NCBI RefSeq assembly: GCF_028453695.1
Contig: NC_135779.1
Location: forward strand, 12,846,831-12,910,830
DNA: 64,000 nucleotides
Source: Augochlora pura
Lineage: Eukaryota > Arthropoda > Insecta > Hymenoptera > Halictidae
Direction: 5' to 3'
Position numbers and translations under genes: made by a program. The notes below the pieces were generated by a model. The model was not told the origin of the DNA and did no database searches. It saw only the letters and a program-made list of their open reading frames with translations. This document shows positions 51,384-62,100 of this stretch, in pieces (position 1 is the first letter of the stretch; the number at the start of each line of letters is the position of its first letter).

Positions 51384-51991
51384 TGTTGCGACGGCAACAC
51401 CGAAGGCGAAGGCGCCTAGCCATCCCTTTAGTCATTGAATCATAAACGTGCGAATAGACCGGCAATAGATAAAAAATCCTACGAACGAAATCTCTTTACG
51501 ACTACCGTACTTAACGAAACTCGACTCGACGAACGGACAACACGTGTGACAGACTCACAGTACCGTTGCACGGACCATTCATTTTTAGTTTAACAAACGA
51601 AGACGACGCAAACCAGAACTTTCGATCAAATTTCCCACTCCTCATTCCAAGTTTCTTGCGACACACCCACCTCCAATCAAAAACGCTTCATTTCCTCCAC
51701 CAAAAACTACCCTCAAACAATCAACGGAAAACCGAGGTGACAACAGACAGAACACGACGAACGAAAAACAGATCCAAGGAAACATTCATACATAACGCAT
51801 TCATACTAAGATCGAATTATAACTCGAACATAACGCATTCAAACTCATTCAGAAATCGCGAACATTATATTTGTACAGTGTTGTAAATAAAGTGTAAATA
51901 GAAGCAACCAAGCGTCTGTATCACTACGGCATTGTACCAAACGCGTACACACAATCTGGTCTTACAAGCCGGATCAACAACCGCGTACACA
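51384..51991 (+). mobile_element. Probable solo LTR, 608 bp
   Basis: Begins TGTTGCGACGGCAACACC and ends GCGTACACA, so TGT...ACA. AAGGG lies on both sides (51379..51383 and 51992..51996) as a 5-bp target duplication. AATAAA at 51886..51891 is followed by a leader-like tail, as in R-U5 of gypsy-type LTRs. One caution: the bases before the left AAGGG (TACACA) also match the LTR end, giving an 11-bp direct repeat, so a duplication origin is possible. The open frame at 51566..51886 lies inside the LTR and is probably not a gene. Confidence 0.55.
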
Positions 51992-51999
51992 AAGGGTAC

Positions 52000-53490
52000 A
52001 TACAAATACAGAAGACAGTTATCTACTTAGGTCGCTCTCATTTGATAATCCGTTTAAACACCACGACCACAGCAAAGCCTCTTCGAAACATTGGGAAACA
52101 CTGATGCGATCTTTTATAAAGATTTAGATGTGAGTAATTTTTTCTTTATTGTACAAATTGATTGAGTGATGTGATCCGAGTACTATGGTTATCTTGGGAT
52201 TTTATGCATTTATGACAAAAATGGTGAAATATAAGATAGTGAAAAAGTTGAAAGAAATTAAGAATGATGCTGTATTAATTTCAACTTATTAAAACTATTT
52301 CAGAAAGAACATAAACTCTACTTTGCAATTACGATTTGCAATGAATGCAAATATTGTTTATTTTCTATTTTTGGATATCGTAAAGTTTGTCGTCTTATTG
52401 TTGATGCATTTGTTCTATGTTGTTATCGATTCTACAATCTGAATTGTAAATCGTATATGTTTATTGTTTCATACGCCATGCTAATATTTATTGTAGTTTT
52501 TTCATATATTTAAAACTTATTCCCATCAATTTTTGTGACAGAAATTAATTCTTTAGTTCTAAATTTGTTATAAGCTACTTGTTTAGCATTAAATCGGGAA
52601 TACACGTGACACGGAACTTGTTAATAGTTTCAATAAATTGAAAATATTATAACAAGATCCTTATGTTCTCTCGTTTCCGCTGTTCTGTTTTTCACTTACA
52701 TATTTTGCTCATAAATGTATCAAATTCGCATTATTAGCTCTTCCGTTTCTCGTTTACCTATTTTTGCCGCGAATGCACGAACTCTGATAATCAAGTAATA
52801 GGAAGCAGAGGCGGCTAGAATGAATTCATGAACAAGGCGGGCGATGTTTGATGAATGTTTTATAAGACGCTCGATACTTTGCTTTATGCTCCGACGACGA
52901 CGTCGAACGTGGGTCTCTACGGTTGAGACTGTGGTTATGTGCTGCGGTGCTAGTAGTTAAAACAGAATAGGGTCGGCCAAGTCTGATCAAACCACATCTT
53001 CGTTACCGAGGTTGCCTACGTATCCAGTTAATGACATGGTACAGGCTACGGTGTAAGAATAGGTACGACACCTTGTGGTTTTCGCGCCTTGGGACCGACG
53101 TCCTTGCCGATTCGATATTTTATGATCTACTGCGGAATATTCTGTTCGAAAACAACGGTTGGGAAACTATTCATGGAAGCAGAATCGAAGAACAAAATTT
53201 CAATCCGAATATTCGACTTTGAGAAGTTGCTCGGTGCTTCCGGACTACAGATTTTTATGCAAACTTCTAGTTTCATTTTATGAAAGTAGCAGAGAAACAA
53301 AAGTTGACCTTGTTCTCGTAAAATCTTATCTATGATATTAATATAATAATTATAAAACAAATACAAACAATAGAACAAGATAACATGAAAATGATAAAAC
53401 TTATTGAACGCTGTATTTATTAACTAAAGTGGGGAGCAAAATGAGATTAATACATTTAAAGTAGTGCAACTTTTTTCAAACTGATCTAAA
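52000..53490. other. No gene seen
   Basis: AT-rich, apart from a mixed-composition stretch at 52.8-53.1 kb. One copy of the dispersed TATGCATTTATG motif at about 52203. Confidence 0.45.
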
Positions 53491-53492
53491 TG

Positions 53493-53723
53493 ATAAGCCC
53501 AGATAACACTGCGTTGATTGGTACTTGTTTTTCCTTAATATTTTCCTTTATACGACCGGATGATTTTTGTTTATCGTATTGTTTTTATTTACTTCTTTTT
53601 CTAGACTTTGATAACAAAAGAATTCAATTCGATTTAGAAGAAATGAATAATATTCATATTGATCAAATGTTGCATGAAATCTTTATCACAAGTCTGACTT
53701 GTTATTATAGTGCAAAGGGTTAA
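53493..53723. mobile_element. MITE, CCCCTTGCACTAT family, copy 3
   Basis: Right end TATAGTGCAAAGGGTTAA intact, left end eroded (ATAAGCCCAGATAACAC). Interior collinear with 46323..46578. The peptide similarity between frames at 46313 and 53490 comes from this element and is not a protein family. Confidence 0.65.
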
Positions 53724-53729
53724 AGTGAC

Positions 53730-55140
53730 GAAAAAAGAGAGAGTACAAAGTACGTTCTTCACATTTTTTTCACCAAGTAATAGTAAATTGAGAAGGAATG
53801 TATTTCGGCCATTGTTCAGTGGACTGGACCCTCTAAAATTTACAGAAAAATTCAAGTCACTCAAACCGGTTTTAAGAAAATTATACCACTTTCAATATAT
53901 CGACATAATTTTGCTCCCCATTGTATGTAAATTCTGTCACTTGATACTGTTTCACTTGACACTAAATCTACCGAATACTAAAATCGCGATTCTTTAAAAG
54001 AGGAACCAAAACTGAATTCGTACAAACCTCTTTCATTTTGATTACAGCATGCGCTCGAATTAACAAATGTATTCAATAATTTCCATTGGAAGGACCTTCA
54101 TAATTCCGATAATATTTTAACGTAAAATATGAAATCGGTCGTTCACAAAATATTTCAAAACGAAATACAAGCATTATCTCAGAAAAACCACACCTCTTCA
54201 CCCAAATAACTCTATAATTAATTTCCCTACCTAAAGTAAAGAATGTTCACTCGTCGAGCATTACAAAGAGTCAGGACGAAAAAAGTTCCCGATCCTTGTC
54301 CTCGGCAAGAAATAGTTCGACAAAGCGTTCCCCGAAGTAGTTCTCCGCAGTATTTCGTTGTTATTGATAAAAACCGTTCGCCCCATAGATACGCCCCGCT
54401 GTAATTCGGTCGCTGTTTTTATCAACTTCCATTAGACCGGTCGTATCGCGGGCGCTATTTCCATCGATACTTAAATCGCCGGTCCAAAGAGGAGGCAGCG
54501 CTTTGCCGGAAGTTCTTCCGAAGGTCCCCTTTCACGAAAAATATTATAGTAGATATTTAATTACACCGTTGTGCCAGATTCGCCGGCGCGGCGCGGCGCG
54601 GCCAGTCGACTTTGTGGCTGGCTTACTGTCAAAGGCTTGCGCGCAATTAAGAGAATCGCGAGTTCGTCGATGAAGCCCCTTCGATAACTCGAAAATTGAT
54701 CGATCGAACGGCGCCAATAGATCCCTGATTGCTCCTGTCCGCGCGCGAACGTGGGCGGCTTCGATGAATTACAGAATCCGTGTGTAATGCGAAACGGAGA
54801 GCTGTTTCGCGGAACGCCACCGCGACATTCTCGATCGGTTTGAATATCGGCGCGACTGCAGCAGCTTCATTTACGGAATGGAATGAAAATATTTACCAGA
54901 GACTCGCCCGCTCGGCTTTGCCGCGTGGAAATTCTATGCGAAAATATTTATCGCTCCCCGAATACCGCGCAGCGATCAACGGTCTCCCAGTTCTTGCTAT
55001 TATGAGTTTTTGTTATTGATTATTTATTACACTTCCGGGTGTTAACACGGATCAGCTTTTGTAACGGCGCTTGCCGCATAACGAACTTTGGACTAGAGGA
55101 CGATTTCGTTTTGTTCCCATGAAATATTTTAACCCGCAGT
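53730..55140. other. No gene seen; CpG-rich island
   Basis: 54.24-55.0 kb is CpG-rich (GGCGCGGCGCGGCGCGGCC at 54583). Frames across it are not recognisable. The rest is AT-rich. Confidence 0.45.
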
Positions 55141-55148
55141 TCGGTATT

Positions 55149-55197
55149 ATTCGAAGTGTTTTATAATAGACAAACATTTACACAAAACACTTCGAAT
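55149..55197. repeat. Hairpin A: 14-bp perfect stem with 21-nt loop
   Basis: Arms ATTCGAAGTGTTTT (55149..55162) and its exact complement (55184..55197). The loop 55163..55183 starts ATAATAGACAAAC and is identical to the loop of hairpin B, 110 bp downstream. Confidence 0.95.
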
Positions 55198-55202
55198 TAC
55201 AC

Positions 55203-55363
55203 AAATAACTTCTGGCGAACAACAAGCAACTCGTATAAAATAATCGACCAAAAGATATTTATTCGGACAATTATAATAGACAAACATTTACACAATTGTC
55301 CGAATGAATATCTTTTGGTCGATTATTTTATACGTGTTGCTTATTGTTCGCCAGAAGTTATTT
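55203..55363. repeat. Hairpin B: 70-bp stem (3 mismatches) with the same 21-nt loop
   Basis: Arms 55203..55272 and 55294..55363; the 12 bp at the loop (ATTCGGACAATT) are perfect. The loop 55273..55293 is identical to that of hairpin A while the stems are unrelated. 67 of 70 arm positions pair, so the inverted duplication is young or conserved. Confidence 0.95.
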
Positions 55364-55416
55364 TATTTATACAAAGAATTATTTGGGAAATACACGCAAT
55401 CTATATTCAAATAAGC

Positions 55417-55525
55417 AAATAGAATAATTCTTCATTCCGGTAAATAAATATAATAATTCTTTGTTCTGAAAAATAGAATAATTCTTTATTCGCATAAATT
55501 GACAGAATAATTCCTCGCTGGAATA
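55417..55525. repeat. Irregular tandem repeat, about 25-29 bp
   Basis: Four units with the core ATAATTCTT or ATAATTCCT at about 55423, 55452, 55477 and 55504. Confidence 0.6.
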
Positions 55526-55639
55526 AACTATTCGTATAATTTTTATGCTTTATTCGAATAAGCCGAATAATATAAAAAGTAGAGGAATTTTTACAAGTGG
55601 ATGAAGTTATTAATGAAGTCATCGATATTAAGTATACAA

Positions 55640-56186
55640 TATGTATACATACGTAGCAAGTAACATTTCATTATAAATAGCACATTATTACACGTTTATA
55701 ATTATTTCTATTACATGAAAACTAATATAGAAATACAATAACAAAGTGTGGAAATATTTGTATTGTTATTAATTTAGAATATACGTAGAAACAATTATAA
55801 GAAACGATAATAATCGGATGTGTATGAGTAGTTAATGATCATCAAAGAATATACTAATCAAAAGTGTATAAATAATTCACATTCAACAAACAATATAATA
55901 ATCAAATATGTATAAACGATTAATATTCAATAAGCAATAAGCAATACTATCACAATCGAAGGTGTATTGGTACATAAATGACACAAATCGTTAGTCTCAC
56001 TTTTCTCGAAAAATGAACTGTATTCAATACTTTTCTAACTATCTAACATATTTTTCTATCCAGTTGCACTACCACAATACCACTGGGATATCACGAATTA
56101 GAACGCAGAAAAGTTCCTTGCAATCATGTTATTGAAATGCTTTATGAATCGTCATATTGGCAGAATTATCCATCCCCTTCTCTCTC

Positions 56187-56268
<82 letters not shown>

Positions 56269-57220
56269 GAGATTGTAAAAATCCTTTCTCGAAATTGCGT
56301 TAAGCTGTTCCAAGGGTCGTATAAGCATCCCTTACGAAATTCGATATTACTAAGCTGGTTTCTGCTGACCTTCACTAAGATTGTTCAGCACTCGAGATTC
56401 GACGATATAGCTTTAACGAATGTTACGTACTAATGCTACCGTTGTACCGATTGTACTATCCTCTAGTGACGGGACCAATTCAATGACATAATCATTAATA
56501 TTAATACCTAGCAATTCCCGAGCGTAGTGTTATAGTATCAAACAGGTATCCAAATAACACGATATTGGTGTTAGTAAATGCTTTCGATATCATATGGTGT
56601 ATATACGTGGAACATCGTAACAATGGTATTTCGAGGGATTGTATGAAACACTTTTACTATCATTGCAAAATTATCAAGATCAATTCAAAGAATTGTTAGT
56701 AATTAAGGACACATAAACGTCATAATTAATTCGCGGACTATCATGCACATTTCAATTTACACATTTAATTGCATGAAAATTAAAGGAAGAGAGTTCCTTT
56801 CATTAACTAAAAGATTTTTCAGAATGCAAGCTTTACCAAAATAATATAAATAAGATTAAGTTATAAATATTATTAGAACTTGTCTCAATATGCATGATTT
56901 TCATATTTTAGAAAGTAAATATATAAATAAATGTAATAAAGCGTTCAATTATCTCTAAACATTGGGTTAATTATTTGACAATTGCTGTTATCTTATTCTT
57001 AAATAAAAATTCTTAACAAATATTAATAATATTAATGATATGAAGAGAAATTTTTAGATAAAATAAGATAACTTAGATAAACTAAGTAAAGAATAAATTG
57101 TTTTCATTTAATGCTCCCTTTTTGAGAATACTTAGATCGAAAGATAATATCGTAGAATAAGAATCAAGTGGCGCGTCTGACTATGACACGCCGATACTAC
57201 TTCTCGTCATACTACAAACC
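55640..57220. repeat. AT-rich DNA with an 88-bp (CT)n microsatellite
   Basis: (CT)n runs about 56179..56266 with one CCC interruption. The Ser/Leu-rich frame across it is not a gene. The rest of the stretch shows nothing specific. Confidence 0.85.
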
Positions 57221-57234
57221 ACGCGAATATGACG

Positions 57235-57429
57235 CATCTTTCAATTCAGATTTTGTGCCAATGAAGTTTTTCATAATTGAATTACTATTTTTCTTAATAT
57301 ATATATTTTTTGGTATAGCTATATATATTCTTTTCTTAATGTTTACTTTAATGAATAATAATACAATTGAGTAAAGCACGAAACATCCGTGAAAGCCACT
57401 ATAATGGCGCGTCGTGCCTAAGAGGTTAA
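57235..57429. mobile_element. MITE, CCTTTTAGATAC family, diverged copy 2
   Basis: Shares ACAATTGAGTAAAGCACGA, GAAAGCCACTATA-TGGCGCG and a right end TAAGAGGTTAA with 7102..7350. The left terminus is not clear. Confidence 0.65.
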
Positions 57430-58716
57430 ATGAGAAGATATTACTCTTCTTCTTCTTTTTATTTGTTGACATGGAATCAACCCACACCCAATTGTACCAC
57501 CAGTTACATGACGCCTCATATTTTTTATATCTCAAAATGAATAACTGTTTGCGAAAAACTATTCGTTTTTGTTTATTTGGGACCGAGCGAAATAGATGGA
57601 AAAAATGCAACTGAAGCTTGTCACCGCAGTAATGGGAACCTTTACCCTACCGAAGAGAAAAGGGGAGGGGAGGGGGGGGGGGGGGGAAGTAGAAGCATAA
57701 CGAGCGCGGAGCGAACGGGAACAGGGAGAGATACAATGAAAGAGGCCGAGACACTCGTTGACGGTTTCCCTTTGCCGGTGTTTCGGGGTCCGAAACCGGG
57801 CCACCTAAACTTTTTCCAATGCGCGTTCATTCGAGTAAAATATCGGCGGAATAACGTCCCTGGCAGCAAATGGCCATTAATTCGTGGGGAGAGAGAGGTT
57901 GCTGCCGACCAGTCCGAGGAACTTCTCCTGTTTTCCGATACCGGCCTCTGGTAACGCGGTCGTCGTCTCTTTCTCCTCTCTATCGACTCCGTAGCTCTCT
58001 CTGCCAACGGTTCCACGGTGTCCACTTTATTCGAACACCGAACTTCTGTCCGCCGAAGTCGATCGAACGAATACCCTGACCGCTATGAATATGGAAGGGG
58101 TGAAATATCGCCGGGACTCGAATGCCCCTGGATTCGAACGCTTTACACGACACGCCGCCGACATCAAACCCACCCTCCCTTCCTACAAATGTATTAATTT
58201 TTCGAGACACGGATCCCGTGACGATGCCTTGTTTGCCGACTAGAGGCAAAAATTGAATTCGTAAACCGTCCGGTTGGATCGCGAATCTGTTCGAGAAAGC
58301 TTTTTAAAACGGAACAATTCTTTCACAAAGACCATGCTGCTTGAATTCTTTTGAAACGGCAGGACAAAAGTTCGCAAAAGTTTCAGTTGGTTGGAATAGC
58401 ACGAAAGATTGCCTTCTTCAATTTAAAGTTATTCAAACATTGTGCTTTTTGTCAATCCAACCAACTGCTATCAATACGGAAATTTGATAATGAACTGACC
58501 AATAAACTCTTTCTAACGTCCATTAAAAATTTACGTCACTCGGTACAATTTTTTTGGTTTCTGAACTGGCTCAAATAGTAGATTTCAATTGCGACACGCT
58601 ATTCAAAATTATATCGTTTGATGATTATGCTGTTTCATGGTTCTTTGTTTGTTCACTATATAATAAAAATATCTCATTCGTGTATTATTATGTTTTTTCT
58701 CACTTTTATATTTATA
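57430..58716. other. CpG-rich island with G-run; no gene seen
   Basis: 57.58-58.26 kb is CpG-rich. A purine tract at 57661..57689 ends in a run of 15 G (57672..57686) preceded by two GGGG blocks. Overlapping frames on both strands are not recognisable. Confidence 0.5.
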
Positions 58717-59105
58717 TTAATCCTTAGGGCTCTAAATTCTCCCGGCCGAAACGGTCAGTAGGGACGGCGCGCGGCTAGCGCTGACGGTCGCTGGGGACGG
58801 AATACTTTTATGCTAGACCGAACTGAGTATTTAAGGCGCAAACAGTAATAAATTATAGTAATTTTTTTGCACCGGGTTAAATAATTAAAGAGTGTTATTT
58901 TGAGTGCTTATTTAAATTACTAACAAGGGCCCCTGTATTATTTTTGAAAAAAAGTAACTGCATATTGATCGAAAAAATCGACAGACGCATATATGCGCCC
59001 GTAGTGCACGCCGATGATTTAGAGTAAACGCATATCTGCGTCCTTCGGCCACAACGGCGACTTTCGCCAAACGCATATACGCGTCCATAGAGCCCTAAGG
59101 GTTAA
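58717..59105. mobile_element. TTAA-bounded MITE, CCCTTAGGGCTCTA ends
   Basis: A 389-bp element, ends TTAATCCTTAGGGCTCTA and the inverted TAGAGCCCTAAGGGTTAA (17 of 18). Three palindrome-like boxes lie toward the right end: CGCATATATGCG (58986..58997), ACGCATATCTGCGT (59028..59041), ACGCATATACGCGT (59071..59084). Confidence 0.85.
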
Positions 59106-59115
59106 TCATTATCGT

Positions 59116-59155
59116 TTCCCGGAGATACAATAATTTTAGTACGCCCTGTATATAT
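59116..59155 (+). repeat. Dispersed repeat end, CCCTGTATA family, copy 3
   Basis: CCCGGAGATACAATAATTTT then ACGCCCTGTATATA, aligned with 37980..38018. Confidence 0.45.
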
Positions 59156-59159
59156 CTTA

Positions 59160-62100
59160 TACCATAGCATCGAATGTACAGTCTTTCTGATGTATAAGTA
59201 CACTGTGGTCTATATGCATGTATAACAACAAATATAATGACTATGTTATTTATAACATGTTCACTTTCGCCATAAATGTGCAAAAACCAGTCTGCTCATA
59301 AATATGAAATACTATACAATAGTTACAATAGCACAAGACAAAAGAATTACTTCCATCAGTTCTGACGTTGAATGATTAAAAACCATTATCATATCACGCG
59401 CTGACAATAGGCTTCATTTGATAAAAAATACAGACACATCAGAATGGCTACAAATACATCTATATACATTATAAAAATATAAACGCGTCAAAATAACATT
59501 CGTAATTATTTGTGATACCGATTTTGAATTTACAAATTTATAAATATACAGTAATGAAAATCCATAATTCATAAATATCTTAAGAAGATGAAATTCTGGG
59601 CCCGCATTATGTAAATTGGAAGCTTCGAAACGTCCATAATTAATAAATGCATAACGTCCGGCAATACAGAGACAAGAGAAATATTCAATGAAATTGTTAC
59701 ATGATGTTTAACTGAATAATCCTTTCAGTGAACGCAACAATTCTTGCATTTAATCGTCCTTTCCGAATATATTGGTGAAGAGGCGGCGTTGTATTAGAGC
59801 GTTCCACGTGTACCAACCGTGTGTTTTGTTGTTGCGTAATTCATAGAAATTTCGGTTTCGATATTCCTGCGGCTTCGAAAACGTCGAGCATAGTTTGTAC
59901 TAGACAGGATTAATAAACTTCATGTTGCCATGGAGAATCAGCAGGTGCGATGGAATGGCAAATGTACAGAACTGTTCAGAATTACCAGATTCCACGCGTT
60001 AAGGAACAGAGAGATTAGATTTTCAACAAAGCTGTATTAAAAATACAAGTTTCACATAGGTTGAAGCGCAAAAGTCAAAATTTGATTTAGAGGTCGTCGA
60101 TTAGCGGTGAATTGATTCTAGCATGAATTAGACCAATGAACGTACAAAAACGATTTGAGTGATGATAAATTGTCTGTGATATTATAACTTGAGATATGTA
60201 GCTCGTTAACATGGAATCTGCATTATCGAAAATTGTTAGAATTTGGCTCTGTAATTTAACTCTGAGTTAACCAGTCTCAATCAAATTGTTATACACGTTA
60301 CCGAGGCCTGCAAGATGCATTTTTTAAGTTATCGTTATTGCTCAGTTCAAGAAAACATTTAAGTCATGTAGTCCAGTTTTAAAATGGTTATTTTAATACC
60401 AACATACTATTTTAATACTAATGGTATAATAATTATACATATACTAAATTTATATTTATATTATTATGTACATATACTATTTCTAGAATTAAAACTTCGT
60501 GAAATTTTTATTCGGAAAGTATATTAAATTTCTATTCAATTCTTGTTCTTTTTTTTTAAATAACTCTTCCATAAAAATGTGCATTTGCATTAGAACATGC
60601 TTATATAAGCATTTTCTTACAATAAATCAATTTTTAATGTTTTCGCGTCGCTTGCAAGTAGCAAAAATGTAAATCAATTTTTATTGTTTTTATATCGCTT
60701 GAAAGTAGTAAAAATGTAGATTTATAGACAACAGTGATAAAGTATGAGTCGACGTTGACTGCACAGAGCTGGCTGAACAAATGCTCGTAAAGCTTGATCG
60801 AATTTCTAGACCTAATCTTTTCCTCTATCATAATTATAATCTTTGAAGGTTCTGTTACTGCACAAGCATTTATGGGTATATAATAATCAAGCAACAAAGG
60901 TGCTGCACAATTTCATGCAAGTTTTAAGTTCAAGTCGCAAAAGTTTTATCAAAATTTTATCAGTTTTACGAGCATGTACCATTTTAGATAAACGTGACGA
61001 TGATATTTAATATCTACTAAAGCTTTCTTCTGGAAAAAAAACAATGTTTATAGTAAATAAACTACGAATCAACACGTAAATTTATAATATTAAAGGTCAC
61101 TCGATTAAAAATATAATAAGTAGAAGTAAATTGATAATAAAGGGAAAGCATCTTTTCTATTGTCTATGCTTCGTCTACCAATGAACGAGATATATTAATA
61201 TAAATTACACTAAATATAATATTGTAACAATACATACAATTCAATGGTAGACTATTGGAATTTATAATCAAATATTGCTTCTTAAACTACTTTGAACTTC
61301 GACATAAATTTCAATTCTTTGGATTGCTCCGTCAAAGAACTTTTTCTGCATCAAACAAATTTCTAATTCAAATTTTCATCTAATTTATTAATTACAATTT
61401 TTAATTTAAATATAATAAACTTTTTAAGTAATATTATCTATCTAATAAATATTAAAAAAAAAATTCATCAATTAATTTCAAATCCATAATTAAAATTATT
61501 ACTAAATGCTTATTTTTCAGAATTTAACTTATTCTTTTTTCACATAAATTTCAATACATATTTCTTAAGAACGTCTGAGTTATTCTATAAACCTTACATA
61601 AAACACGTGAAAATGTAAATTATTTATTAGAAATAAATGGTCAAACGAGTATGTTTAAACCATATACCTAAATGATATTTAATGAAATACGAAATATTTG
61701 TACTCCACTGAAATAGTTATTCTAGTTATTAATGAACTATAAACTCTCATTTGGTCTTTCAATATATCATTTTCCAAAATTTCACTGAGAAATATATGAT
61801 TTTTAATTAAGTGAAGAAAATGTGATTTGCACCGCTATGATTCTAATCTACACAATTGGTAATATTCAATTACCGATACACTACTGATACATTACTGTTA
61901 CATTACGATCAAATTACTGTACAGAATTAGCTTTAATCCGAATAGCAGGATACCGAGAGGAAGCAACGGCGAACGGGGACGGTTTTTCCCCTATCAAGTC
62001 AACGCGTCGTATTTCATTTCGGATTACAATGGTTAAGAGAACTAAAATGAGAAACGCAGACACCGTTTCGTAGTTCAGGCCCGGCGCATAAATCTTTTCG

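Noticed and set aside
51566..51886. 106-codon open frame
   Set aside because: Lies inside the probable solo LTR, matches no family and ends at the AATAAA region.
46313..53723. Two frames sharing FDLEE-NNIHI, looking like a small protein family
   Set aside because: Both are translations of copies of one non-coding MITE; the similarity continues outside the frames.
56137..56433. Open frame rich in Ser-Leu repeats
   Set aside because: It is the translation of the (CT)n microsatellite.
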